Shown piece by piece: positions 26,254-35,303 of a DNA stretch of 64,000 nt. Position 1 is the first letter of the stretch; the number at the start of each line of letters is the position of its first letter. The position numbers and the translations under genes are program-made. The notes beneath the pieces were generated by a model. That model ran no database searches, was not told the origin of the DNA, and worked only from the letters and a program-made list of their open reading frames with translations. Source of the stretch: an uncultured Spirochaetales bacterium (GTDB taxonomy: Bacteria > UBP6 > UBA1177); the NCBI GenBank assembly GCA_902774115.1, contig CACYHH010000004.1, positions 186,001 through 250,000 of the forward strand. The letters run 5' to 3'.

Positions 26254-26838
26254 TTAGAAGTTAAAGAAAGTTTTAACAACATTTCTGGAATCAAGCATCT
26301 TTACGATCGATTTGTAGTTGTTCCAGAAATAAATTTTTTCAGCGTAATCCATAACCGATTTTTCGTTGAGAGAAATCGTGTCGATAACCTTTACGAGAAC
26401 TCTGAAGCCGGTTTTCTCATAAATATAGTCGCTGAGATCCTTTGCCGGGAAAGAGTGTGCGAGGACGGTGAGAACGACGTTGTTTCTAAGGTATGAAACA
26501 AAGCCTGCGAGTGTCTTCGGAGCGAATTCTTCGATGAAAGCCGCGCCGCACTTCATGATTTTGTTGATGGTCTTTTCCTCTTCCTTGAAAAGAGTGGTGA
26601 TAGGTTCATAAAGGAAGTGCTTGTCGTTAAGGTTATAATGATAAGCGTTGCCGACCTGTTCTCTCAAAACAAGACCTGTTTCGATAAGGAAATCAAGAGC
26701 TTTCTTGTTTGAATTAGGATTCGTGCTGCTGAGAACGGCGATTTTTCTGCCTGTGTAATTCTGTCTGTTGACGAGAATTCTGATGATGTCTACTTTCGCT
26801 CTTGAACCGAGCAAGTAGGAAAGCGGTAAATAAGTCAT
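26254..26838 (-). CDS. winged-helix protein with nucleotidyltransferase-like C-terminus
   Basis: 194 residues. Residues about 5-80 form a MarR-like winged helix (LLGSRAKVDIIRILVNRQN, then GRKIAVLS and KALDFLIETGLVLRE). This is the kind often fused to minimal nucleotidyltransferase domains of toxin-antitoxin type. The C-terminal 110 residues are hydrophobic with no clear GSx10DxD catalytic motif, so any transferase fold would be inactive. It probably regulates its own operon with the receiver and HD-GYP genes. AGGAGG precedes ATG. The function is inferred only from the fold-like pattern. Confidence 0.6.
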   Translation of the reverse strand: MTYLPLSYLLGSRAKVDIIRILVNRQNYTGRKIAVLSSTNPNSNKKALDFLIETGLVLREQVGNAYHYNLNDKHFLYEPITTLFKEEEKTINKIMKCGAAFIEEFAPKTLAGFVSYLRNNVVLTVLAHSFPAKDLSDYIYEKTGFRVLVKVIDTISLNEKSVMDYAEKIYFWNNYKSIVKMLDSRNVVKTFFNF

Positions 26839-26887
26839 AACAACCTCCTGAAAAAATTGTTTCGTTAAAAGAGCCTAAAATCGCGGA

Positions 26888-26915
26888 ATTATAGAGTTTT
26901 ACAAATTCAAGTCAA
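26888..26915 (-). promoter_or_regulatory. promoter of the HTH-receiver-HD-GYP operon
   Basis: TTGACT (26910-26915), 16-base spacer, TATAAT (26888-26893) on the reverse strand, about 50 bases before the ATG. Confidence 0.8.
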
Positions 26916-27001
26916 TAAAAAAATAAACAAAAAACCGCGATTTTTTGAAATAAATAAAACAAACGCCAAAGTATAAAGGCAAATATGTATCAAAAACTTT
27001 T

Positions 27002-28042
27002 TTAAAGAATCAGCATCGAATCGCCGTAGGAATAAAACCTGTATCTGTTTTCAACAGCCTCTCTGTATGCATCCATAACAAATTCGCGTCCGGCAAACGC
27101 AGAAATCATCATAAGGAGAGTGCTGCACGGAAGGTGGAAGTTCGTAAGTATGCGGTCGGTAAAGCGGAATTCGTATCCCGGATAAATGAAAATCCCCGTC
27201 TCTTTGTCACACGGTTCGATGATATTTTTTGCAACCGCAGCGCTTTCAAGCGCCCTGACTGTCGTTGTTCCCACCGCAAGGATCTTTCTTCCTGCAGCCT
27301 TGTCCGCATTAAGCCGCGCCGCAGTCGCACCGTCGATCACAAAATGTTCCTTGTGCATCGTGTGTTCTTCGACTTTTTCGCTTTTTACAGGAAGAAACGT
27401 TCCCAGACCGACATCCAGAACGACGTTTTCGACGTGTCCGCCGGTGATTTCGCGGATTTTCCCGATTATCTCTTTACTGAAATGAAGCCCGGCAGTCGGA
27501 GCTGCGACCGATCCGGCAGTTTCGGCATAGACAGTCTGATATTTTTCCTTGTCGTCAGGTCTGCTGTGCTTTTCGTTACGCCTTTTCAGAATGTAGGGCG
27601 GCAGCGGAATGTCACCGAATTTGTCGAGATAATCAAAAAGTTCATTCTCACCGAGAGAAAATTTTACATCGGCAAACTGTTCCGATCTCGAAACAAGTTC
27701 GGCCGTAAGTCCGTTTTCAAAAAATACGACCTCGCCTTTGTCAATATGTTTCGAACACTTGACCATCACCTGCCAGAGTCCGTTCTGAAGCACTTTCAGC
27801 AGCAGGAATTCGACTCTTCCTCCGCTGGAACGCTTGCCGAAAATACGCGCCGGAATAACTTTCGTCGAATTGAAAACGACCGTCGTCATGTCGTCGATAT
27901 AATCGGTTATAGAGCTGAAATCCGAGTGCGTTATCGAATTTGTGCTTCTGTCGAGAACCATCATCTTTCCGGTTCCGCGCGCCGAGGGATCGTCCGCTAT
28001 CAGCTCTTCCGGGAGTTCGTAGTTGAAAATTTCGGTATCCAT
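27002..28042 (-). CDS. queA: S-adenosylmethionine:tRNA ribosyltransferase-isomerase
   Basis: 346 residues, the normal length of QueA, which adds the cyclopentane ring precursor to 7-aminomethyl-7-deazaguanine in tRNA during queuosine synthesis. Signatures: YELPEELIADDPSARG near the N-terminus, FNSTKVIPARIFGKR near 57, ETAGSVAAPTAGLHFS near 170, LDVGLGTFLPVK near 208, and GTTTVRALES near 258. It is the last gene behind the activase and DUF58 genes, 17 bases after DUF58. Confidence 0.96.
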   Translation of the reverse strand: MDTEIFNYELPEELIADDPSARGTGKMMVLDRSTNSITHSDFSSITDYIDDMTTVVFNSTKVIPARIFGKRSSGGRVEFLLLKVLQNGLWQVMVKCSKHIDKGEVVFFENGLTAELVSRSEQFADVKFSLGENELFDYLDKFGDIPLPPYILKRRNEKHSRPDDKEKYQTVYAETAGSVAAPTAGLHFSKEIIGKIREITGGHVENVVLDVGLGTFLPVKSEKVEEHTMHKEHFVIDGATAARLNADKAAGRKILAVGTTTVRALESAAVAKNIIEPCDKETGIFIYPGYEFRFTDRILTNFHLPCSTLLMMISAFAGREFVMDAYREAVENRYRFYSYGDSMLIL

Positions 28043-28059
28043 TTTTCCGCCTTAAAAAG

Positions 28060-29361
28060 TTATTGAAAATCTATTTTTGTTTCATACCGGCCAAGCTCAG
28101 CATCGCTTTCGGCATTTCCTGCATAAAATATCCTGATGCACAGCCCTGATCCTGCCAGCGTTTTAAAAGCCTTTTTTCTGTTTTCGTCGTATTTCGAAGT
28201 GAAAAAGAAGATCGTTGATGCACTCTGCCCTGCTTCCAAAAGGGTTTCAAGGCAGTTTTCGAATTTGTTTTCCGCATCGTTTTCAGCGAGAGCGAGCGTA
28301 GAGAGAGCATTGGAAAAACTTCTTTTCGAGCTGTCCGGAATTTCGTGCATTTCCCTTCCGACAAAAAGGATCTGAGGAAGATTTTCCTCCCGCTGCATTG
28401 CGTTAAGGAGCGAAGCCGCCGCAGAAAGGACTTTCTCAAAATCTTCGCTGTAGTGCTCTTCAAAAAAGTTGTCGACAAAAACGACCGATCCCGAATCGAC
28501 CTCTTTGTAGAACTCTTTCGTCCTCAGCTGACCGCTTTTTGCGCTCGATTTCCAGTGGATGTTCCTTATTGAATCGCCGGGCACGAAATCACGCAGCGAC
28601 CGCAGCTCGAAACCGTTTCCCGCCTCCTGCATTTCGCGCGTTTTTTCGTTTTTTTCATTCGCCGCAGCCCCTTCGTTTTCGGGAATTTCAAACGATTCCA
28701 TTATTTCGGGAAGTACAAGAAAACTTCCGGGATTGGCGATGATTTTTCCTCTTTTCAAAAGTCCGAAAATACCTTTGTGGAAAACGTATGCGCCGCTGAA
28801 AGCGATTTTTCCGCGTCTGTCCGGAACAAAGGAAGCATTGAAAAGGATCCCGCCGCCGGTTTTCCTGCCGGTAACGGCAAATTCCTCATATTTCCCGCCG
28901 CAGTTTTTATCTATGAGCCACTTCCAGCGGTAATACCCCATCTTCCGGTCGAAGGCGTTGCGCTTCTCTTCACCGGGTTCTTTCGTCGAGTTGAAAACTT
29001 CGAAAGTCGGAACCGGAGCAGCCGGAACTTCCGCATAAAAAAGATTTTCCAAATCCGCTTTATCGCTTTTTGCCCGCATGATCACGGGATACTTCACTTC
29101 TCCTTTGGAAGCACACTCAGGCAGAAACCTTTCGAACTCGAACGCGAAAGATTTGAACAAAAGAGAGACCGCATCGGTAACAAGCAGGGCTAAAGACGCG
29201 GCAAAAACGACGAAAAGCATACTTGAGCGCGTGTTCAGACCGAAAAAAACAAGGGCAAAAGCGCATAAAAAGATAACCTTTCCGGAAGTCGTCAACTTCC
29301 TTTCGATTTTGTCATTCAGGCTGTAAGTCGCCGAATACCATCTGTAGTGCCGCTTTTTCAC
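28060..29361 (-). CDS. DUF58 domain protein
   Basis: About 433 residues. Two N-terminal membrane segments (about 20-65) are followed by a soluble region. LRSLRDFVPGDSIRNIHWKS near residue 255 and the following LRTKEF are the DUF58 signature. The C-terminal part resembles a von Willebrand A fold (SGSVVFVDNFF). DUF58 proteins are usually partners of MoxR AAA ATPases, but none lies here. GTG 29361 follows GGTGGA; a TTG five codons earlier is the alternative. It sits between the activase gene and queA. A second DUF58 gene begins at 63504. Confidence 0.85.
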   Translation of the reverse strand: MKKRHYRWYSATYSLNDKIERKLTTSGKVIFLCAFALVFFGLNTRSSMLFVVFAASLALLVTDAVSLLFKSFAFEFERFLPECASKGEVKYPVIMRAKSDKADLENLFYAEVPAAPVPTFEVFNSTKEPGEEKRNAFDRKMGYYRWKWLIDKNCGGKYEEFAVTGRKTGGGILFNASFVPDRRGKIAFSGAYVFHKGIFGLLKRGKIIANPGSFLVLPEIMESFEIPENEGAAANEKNEKTREMQEAGNGFELRSLRDFVPGDSIRNIHWKSSAKSGQLRTKEFYKEVDSGSVVFVDNFFEEHYSEDFEKVLSAAASLLNAMQREENLPQILFVGREMHEIPDSSKRSFSNALSTLALAENDAENKFENCLETLLEAGQSASTIFFFTSKYDENRKKAFKTLAGSGLCIRIFYAGNAESDAELGRYETKIDFQ

Positions 29362-29397
29362 GATTCCACCATTCAACGGAGCTATACATGCAAACTG

Positions 29398-32300
29398 TTA
29401 TTTTCTCATTCTCAGGATATTTGCGACTCTGTCGTTTATATCGATGTCGCCGTCGTAGAACTGAGAAACGACCGGGATATTAAGAGTGTTCTTTATTTCC
29501 TGAAAGATCGAATCGGTGATCGTTCCGTGCATACAGCCGAAAGGAGCGACATTGACTATCATCGATGCGCCCTGTTTTACGAACTCTACCGCGCGTCCGA
29601 CTGTAAGGATCGCCTCTCCGACAAATTCCGGATGAAGATATTTCATTCCGTCTTCAAGAGTATCCTTGATCGAAGGTTCGTGACGGTCGGCAAGGATTGT
29701 GTCCGTCGCTTTGCAGTACGATTCGTCAAAATGGGAAACATAAAGGTTTTTGATGAGAGATTCGCCTCTTCCGAAAAGGGAGAACGCCTTCTGTTTCGCC
29801 ATGAAATCCTGAACCCAGACTGTATAGATCAGCCACTCGAAAAGCGGTGCAAGCCATGCTTCGCCGCCGTTTTCCTCGATGACACGGATAAGATTTTCGT
29901 TCGCGCAGGCGTTGCTTCGGACGTATATTTCACCGACAATTCCGACAAGCGGTTTTCTCTCGTTGTAACGCGGGACTCTTGAAAGTTCGGAAGCGAGTTC
30001 CTCTACAACAGGAAGCGGATTTTTCTTCTGCTCGAAGACTTTTTCCAGAGTTTTGAGAGCCTTTTCCAGAAAAGCGTCGACATCGCCTTTCGTCTTTTCG
30101 TAAGGTCTTGTTCTCGTCGACATTTTCATAAGCACGTCACTCGTGATTACCGAATGCATCAGGTATCTCCTGAGCTGCTCTTCGACTCCCTGATACGAAT
30201 TTATGCTCGACGGAGCCAGAATGTCGATATTATCAAGCCCCAGATGTTCGAAAGCGATCCGCTCAAGCATGTTGTACTGACCGAGTCTGCACGGACCTTC
30301 CGAAGACGGCATGAAAAGCGTGTGCTGTTTTTCAGGCTCTTTTTTTATACAGTTGAGAAATGCGCCCAAAGTGAGGATCATCGGCAGACACTCCTGACCT
30401 CTGACATAGCGTTTGCCGGTGATAAGATCGTGCTTTGTCTCAAGCGGGATCGCTTCGGCTTCATATCCGAAAGCACGGAATGCCGCAGCAAAAAGCGGAG
30501 AACCGAAGTGCATCGGCGGAATCCAGATTTTACCGGGCTTGGTCTGTTTATTTGCAAGATAGATGTCGGGAAGCGGATGTTCCGCCGGTTCAGGTCTGTT
30601 TTTCATGTAGCCTTTGACGACATCGATGAAAGCCTCTATCCTCGTGAGGTAGCCGCCGTCGCTCGAATGCTCGTCAAGCTCCAGGATAAGCATCGGTCTT
30701 CCTTTCATTTCGTTCTCTGCAAACGAAAGAATGAAGCTGTCGGGACCGCATGAGAAGTTGGTCAGGTATATCGGAAAAACGTTTTCCTCTTTTTTTGCCC
30801 GTTTAAGTGCGGCAATGATCTTCTGCCCGTAATTCCAGAAGAGATTCCAATAGTTCGTGTCGGCGAGTGTACCGACGTTTATCTTCATCATATCGATAGG
30901 AAGAACGTTGAAGCCCATTCCCGCGATGGTTTCGGGAATTCCGAGGTTGATCCCTTTGTCGTAAAGGTTGTACGGGCGTCCGGCAAGCAGGAACACCGGT
31001 TTTTTAGCCGACTTCGCGTTTTCAAGCAGAGCTTCGCCCTCTTCGATAAGCCTTGTGGTTTCGCTTCTGTAGTAGTCGTGCGCCTCTTTCCACGCCTTTT
31101 TCACATGTCTTTCCTTGAGAGTCGGGAAAAAAGGCAGAAGAGCTTTGAAAATAAGTGCTCCGTTTTTGTCGTCCGACATTCTGAAATCGATGACCGGATC
31201 TATGATTTTCGTCTTCGGATCCATTCCGTTCTTTTCCATAACGGTCGAAATTATCGACGGATTGCTCTGGACGTAAGGACAGAAGAAACTGATCGCCGTT
31301 TTTACGTTGTCGCCCGCCGAAATGAGCGTCGGGAAAAACACCGGAAGGTTCTTATCCGTCAGACCGAGCGTGTGTCCGATCGATGTTTTGACCGGAAAAC
31401 AGAAGTCCGATGCCGAATATTTTGACGAAAGTCCTTTGATCGCAGGAGTTGTCGAAGGTGCCGAAATCTCGCTTTCAATATTGAGCAGAGAGAACATTTT
31501 TCTCCAGAGCGGAAGAAAGGTCCAGCTTGAGACCGCAAGCGGGATTCCCACTTTTCCGATACTCTCTTTTTCAGGCATGAAATTTTTGAAAAACGATGAA
31601 TTTCTGTGCTTTATAAGCTCGAACTCCTTTATTTCCTTGCGGACAGGCGTTTCGGGATCTCTGCCGCAGCCGTAACCCCACGATGATTCTCTTCCTCCCT
31701 TTTCGGAAATGTGATTGATCCGGCAGAAGTTGCTGCAGAATTTGCATGTTTCAGTCCGCGAACTGACTTCGATAGTCACCGATTCAGCTCCGCGGAACGC
31801 CGATTTTTTCGTTTCACCGGTTGACGAGACTTCTTCAAAAGCCGCCAATGCCGCACCGATGCAGCCCATGACGTGACAGAAAGGAGAAACTACGATCTCG
31901 ACGCCCAGAATGTTCTCGAATGCCGCGACAAGCCCTTTGTTGCGTGCCGTAGCACCCTGGAAAAATATGCGGTCTCTGCTGATTTTACGGTTTCCCACAA
32001 CTCTGTTGAGATAGTTTTTGACAACAGAGTAATGAACTGCGGCGAGGACTTCGTTTTTGTCGAAACCCTGCTGCAGAAGCGCGCGGATATCCTGCTCCAT
32101 AAATACTGTGCAGCGGTCGCTCGTTACTGGCGGAGCAACGTTCTCGGTCAGCTGACCTGCAAGATTTATCGGAATTCCGAGTTTGCGCGCCTGTTCTTCC
32201 ACAAAAGAACCAGTGCCTGCTGCGCAGACGTAGTTCATGTTGACATCGGTCACGAAACCGTGCGAAAGTCTTATGAATTTTGCGTCCTGACCGCCTATTT

Positions 32301-33519
32301 CAAAAATCGTTTCGACTTCCGGGAATATCGAAGCGGTTCCTTTTGCGTGAGCTGTGATCTCGTTTATTATCGCATCGGCACCGAAAATTATACCGGAAAG
32401 TTTTCTGCCGGAGCCGGTCGTTCCGAATGCGCGTACCGTCGTTTTTTCAGGATCTATGAGCGAATACAAGGCTTTGAAGAGCTTTTTCGCCGAATTTACC
32501 GGATCGCCGCCCGTTTTTCTGTAAATGTCAAGGATCGGCTCTCCTTTGAGGTCAAGCAGTGCTATTTTTGTGCTTGTCGAACCGATATCCATGCCGAGGA
32601 TCGCTTCGGGAATTTCACGGTAATCCGCCTTGTGGATTCTGATTTCATTGTTTTCTTCATCGAGCGAAGGCTCTGCAAACTGCGGATATCTGCTCTTTTT
32701 CAGCGTCAGCGGCGGCATTTTTTCAAATGCTGCAGAATGGGAGAATTTTTCAGGATCGATCTCCGTCACCTTGACACAGGCACTCTCGGCCGCGCCTTTT
32801 GCGATGAAGGCTTCGCTGAACTCGGGAACGAGCCATTCAGACGAGGGAAAAAGCGTTCTGAACCAGCGGACAACTTCTTTGTTGAGACTGACTCCGCCGA
32901 TGAGAAGGAAGTTTCCTTTGATTTCAAGCCCCTTGAAAAGAGTATTCGTTGCCGAAATGACAAGTGCACGGCACATTCCCGCCCACATTTCGTCTTTCGT
33001 GCGCCCTTCCTGCTGATGGTGAATGAGATCGCTTTTTGCAAAAACGGTGCATCTGCTTGCAACCGACGGCGGATCGGTTATCTCAAGCGGCGGCATGTTT
33101 TCAAGGTCGATGGAAAGCCTTTCAGCCTGCTCTTCCAGAAAAAGCCCTGTTCCAGAAGCGCATAGCGAATTTGACGAAATATCTGAAATTGTGCCCGATT
33201 TTATTGTATATTTCTTGAGTGACGATGCGCCGACACTAATTATTGCGAAATCCTTTCCGCCGAAAAAACTCTCATTTTTTATCACTGAGTTTATTGCTTC
33301 AGCCTCTGAAATACAGAGGTTTTCTTTGATCCCTGAAAATTCCTGAGCCGTTTTTCCGGTCAGCTGAATCAAAGTGCCGCTGTCAGCATCCGCAAAAATC
33401 TTCTTCAGCGATTCCGCTATCTTTCCGCGATGTCTCGCACGGAAAACGACCTTGTTTTCATTCTTTGAAAAAACAGTGATGAATGTTGACCCGATGTCAA
33501 TTCCGAGACGCTCCTGCAT
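29398..33519 (-). CDS. giant CoA-dehydratase activase: two ASKHA domains, DUF2229, HgdB-like
   Basis: 1373 residues. The first BadF/BadG/HgdC ATPase domain starts GIDIGSTFITV with CASGTGLFLEEQ near residue 125. The second starts LGMDIGSTSTKIALLDL near 310 with GGQDAKFIRL and CAAGTGSFVEEQ. In each, a second Cys (RCTVF) follows, matching ligands of the bridging [4Fe-4S] cluster. A CKFCSNFC cluster lies near 593, then a DUF2229 region (VGIPLAVSSWTFLPLW). A C-terminal HgdB-like region has NFSCGPDSFI near 925 and LELDEHSSDGGYLTRIEAF. HgdC-type activases drive ATP-dependent electron transfer to oxygen-sensitive 2-hydroxyacyl-CoA dehydratases or benzoyl-CoA reductases. The substrate of these long fused forms is unknown. 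GGAGGAG precedes ATG. Confidence 0.9.
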   Translation of the reverse strand: MQERLGIDIGSTFITVFSKNENKVVFRARHRGKIAESLKKIFADADSGTLIQLTGKTAQEFSGIKENLCISEAEAINSVIKNESFFGGKDFAIISVGASSLKKYTIKSGTISDISSNSLCASGTGLFLEEQAERLSIDLENMPPLEITDPPSVASRCTVFAKSDLIHHQQEGRTKDEMWAGMCRALVISATNTLFKGLEIKGNFLLIGGVSLNKEVVRWFRTLFPSSEWLVPEFSEAFIAKGAAESACVKVTEIDPEKFSHSAAFEKMPPLTLKKSRYPQFAEPSLDEENNEIRIHKADYREIPEAILGMDIGSTSTKIALLDLKGEPILDIYRKTGGDPVNSAKKLFKALYSLIDPEKTTVRAFGTTGSGRKLSGIIFGADAIINEITAHAKGTASIFPEVETIFEIGGQDAKFIRLSHGFVTDVNMNYVCAAGTGSFVEEQARKLGIPINLAGQLTENVAPPVTSDRCTVFMEQDIRALLQQGFDKNEVLAAVHYSVVKNYLNRVVGNRKISRDRIFFQGATARNKGLVAAFENILGVEIVVSPFCHVMGCIGAALAAFEEVSSTGETKKSAFRGAESVTIEVSSRTETCKFCSNFCRINHISEKGGRESSWGYGCGRDPETPVRKEIKEFELIKHRNSSFFKNFMPEKESIGKVGIPLAVSSWTFLPLWRKMFSLLNIESEISAPSTTPAIKGLSSKYSASDFCFPVKTSIGHTLGLTDKNLPVFFPTLISAGDNVKTAISFFCPYVQSNPSIISTVMEKNGMDPKTKIIDPVIDFRMSDDKNGALIFKALLPFFPTLKERHVKKAWKEAHDYYRSETTRLIEEGEALLENAKSAKKPVFLLAGRPYNLYDKGINLGIPETIAGMGFNVLPIDMMKINVGTLADTNYWNLFWNYGQKIIAALKRAKKEENVFPIYLTNFSCGPDSFILSFAENEMKGRPMLILELDEHSSDGGYLTRIEAFIDVVKGYMKNRPEPAEHPLPDIYLANKQTKPGKIWIPPMHFGSPLFAAAFRAFGYEAEAIPLETKHDLITGKRYVRGQECLPMILTLGAFLNCIKKEPEKQHTLFMPSSEGPCRLGQYNMLERIAFEHLGLDNIDILAPSSINSYQGVEEQLRRYLMHSVITSDVLMKMSTRTRPYEKTKGDVDAFLEKALKTLEKVFEQKKNPLPVVEELASELSRVPRYNERKPLVGIVGEIYVRSNACANENLIRVIEENGGEAWLAPLFEWLIYTVWVQDFMAKQKAFSLFGRGESLIKNLYVSHFDESYCKATDTILADRHEPSIKDTLEDGMKYLHPEFVGEAILTVGRAVEFVKQGASMIVNVAPFGCMHGTITDSIFQEIKNTLNIPVVSQFYDGDIDINDRVANILRMRK

Positions 33520-33552
33520 TTCTCCTCCGATTACAAAAAAAACAGTCGCAAC

Positions 33553-33580
33553 CTTATATTTTTAAAAAATTTTATTGCAA
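33553..33580 (-). promoter_or_regulatory. promoter of the activase-DUF58-queA operon
   Basis: TTGCAA (33575-33580), 16-base spacer, TATAAG (33553-33558) on the reverse strand. Confidence 0.65.
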
Positions 33581-33597
33581 GTACAGAAAGAAAAATG

Positions 33598-34833
33598 TCA
33601 GATGATCCTTTTCCCTTTCACAAACACTTTTTCGCAGTGGTTGTGGGCAAAGTGGTAGATCGGATATGAGACGCTCGGAGAATCCATTATGACAAGGTCT
33701 GCGTCCTTGCCGGTTTCGATGGAGCCTTTGGTTTTGTCTCTTCTGAGAGATTTCGCGCCGTTTATCGTGATTCCTCTGAGCGAGTCTTCCACGCTGAGAC
33801 GGAGCTGTGTCGCACCTAAACTTGCCGCAAGCGGTAAGAATCCGCACATGCAGCTTCCGGGGTTCATGTCGGTAGCAAGAGCGACAGTTACGCCGTTTTC
33901 AAGCATTTTTCGCGCCGGAGCGAACGGAAGCCTCGAAAAAACGGATGTTATCGGCAGAACGCCCGCGACAACGCCGTTTTCGGCAAGTTTTCTGATCCCT
34001 TCGTCGCTTATCGCCTCGAGATGGTCAACCGATGCAGCTCCCATTTCGGCCGCGAGTTCAGTTCCGCCGAGAGAATGGAATTCGTCCGCGTGAAGTTTAA
34101 GCCCGAAACCGAATTCTTTCGCTCTGAGCATAAGTTTTTCGGTCTCTTTGAGCGAAAAATAGCCTTCCTCGCAGAAAACATCGGCGAATTCGGCAAGATT
34201 GCGAGCCTTTATCTCAGGCAGCATCTCGTTGTTTATCATGCTGATGTAGCCTTCGTGGTCGTTTTTGAATTCCGGCGGATAAGCGTGTGCGCCGAGGAAA
34301 GTCGAAACTATTTCGATCGGGAAACGTTTTTTGAGTTCTGCTATCGCAGTGAGCAGTTTGAGCTCGCTTTCGGTGTCGAGCCCGTAGCCCGATTTGATTT
34401 CGACCGTCGTTACGCCGTAAGAAACGAGCTGAGACAGGCGTTTTGAAGCCTGTTCGACTATTTCTTCAAGCGACGCTTTTTTCGTTTTGACCGTGCTGTT
34501 GATTATTCCGCCGCCGGCAGCCGCGATTTCCTCGTAGGTAGCCCCTCTCGATTTCATCGCGAACTCGTCCTCGCGTGTCGCCGCAAAAACAAGATGCGTG
34601 TGGCTGTCGACAAGACCCGGAAAAACCGCTTTGTTTCCGGCATCGACAATGACTTCCCTGAATTTTGTTTCGAAATCGGGTTCCGTTTTTCTGAAATCCG
34701 CGCTTTCACCGGCAAAAGAGATTTTTCCCTCTTCGTCAGCTGCAATAAGAAGAGATGAACCTTTTAAAACCGGAGATAAAGTTGCAGCGGTAAAAATTTC
34801 AGAAATGTTTCGGAGTATAAGAGAGTATTTCAA
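33598..34833 (-). CDS. hutI: imidazolonepropionase
   Basis: 411 residues, an amidohydrolase-superfamily metalloenzyme of histidine degradation that opens imidazolone propionate to formiminoglutamate. DSHTHLVFAATREDEF near residue 78 has the metal-binding HxH. TVEIKSGYGLD near 143, FLGAHAYPPEF near 180, HADEFHSLGG near 243 and ATDMNPGSC near 318 complete the family pattern. The start is a TTG four bases after the rpsT stop with almost no ribosome site, suggesting translational coupling to rpsT. hutH lies 28 kb away and no urocanase gene is in the window. Confidence 0.95.
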   Translation of the reverse strand: MKYSLILRNISEIFTAATLSPVLKGSSLLIAADEEGKISFAGESADFRKTEPDFETKFREVIVDAGNKAVFPGLVDSHTHLVFAATREDEFAMKSRGATYEEIAAAGGGIINSTVKTKKASLEEIVEQASKRLSQLVSYGVTTVEIKSGYGLDTESELKLLTAIAELKKRFPIEIVSTFLGAHAYPPEFKNDHEGYISMINNEMLPEIKARNLAEFADVFCEEGYFSLKETEKLMLRAKEFGFGLKLHADEFHSLGGTELAAEMGAASVDHLEAISDEGIRKLAENGVVAGVLPITSVFSRLPFAPARKMLENGVTVALATDMNPGSCMCGFLPLAASLGATQLRLSVEDSLRGITINGAKSLRRDKTKGSIETGKDADLVIMDSPSVSYPIYHFAHNHCEKVFVKGKRII

Positions 34834-34836
34834 AAC

Positions 34837-35109
34837 TTATTTTGAGAAAGTTCTGTTGAACTGGCGTGCAAGTCTTGCGACCTTTCTTGCAGCGGTGTTT
34901 TTGTGAAGAACGCCTTTGCTTGCAGCTTTCTGGATTTCGCTTATTGCCGTATTAAGTTTTGCGACTGCGTCTTCGCGGTTCTCAGCTGTCTCAGCAGCAA
35001 CCTCGAAGTAGTGCGAGAAAGTTTTTACTCTTGATTTGATAGAACGGTTGTAAAGTCTTCTTTTTTCACTTGTTCTAATTCTTTTTTTTGCCGATCTGTG
35101 GTGAGCCAA
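34837..35109 (-). CDS. rpsT: 30S ribosomal protein S20
   Basis: 90 residues, helical and basic, with HHRSAKKRIRTSEKRRLYN at the N-terminus and KGVLHKNTAARKVARLARQFN at the C-terminus. S20 binds 16S rRNA. The start is TTG at 35109, five bases after GGAGG; the in-frame ATG at 35121 overlaps the ribosome site itself. A UUG start is also known for E. coli rpsT. hutI follows four bases after its stop. Confidence 0.96.
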   Translation of the reverse strand: MAHHRSAKKRIRTSEKRRLYNRSIKSRVKTFSHYFEVAAETAENREDAVAKLNTAISEIQKAASKGVLHKNTAARKVARLARQFNRTFSK

Positions 35110-35159
35110 AATATCCTCCATTCATAAATTTAAGTCTCACGGAACCAAAAAACCGCCGT

Positions 35160-35187
35160 GTTATATTCAAAAAAGTCCGAATGTCAA
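35160..35187 (-). promoter_or_regulatory. promoter of rpsT-hutI
   Basis: TTGACA (35182-35187), 16-base spacer, TATAAC (35160-35165) on the reverse strand. Confidence 0.75.
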
Positions 35188-35221
35188 GTTTTAAAGTGAT
35201 TACGCTGTTTTCCGCAGCCTC

Positions 35222-35251
35222 TTGACTTAAATCGCGATTTGGCTTTAATAA
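35222..35251 (+). promoter_or_regulatory. promoter of the PpiC lipoprotein gene
   Basis: TTGACT (35222-35227) and TTAATA or TAATAA about 17-18 bases further (ending 35250 or 35251). It is divergent from the rpsT promoter. Confidence 0.5.
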
Positions 35252-35303
35252 TGCGTTTTTTCCGTTTTGACGGAAAGTTTTTTGCATTTTAAGGAGGTTT
35301 ATT

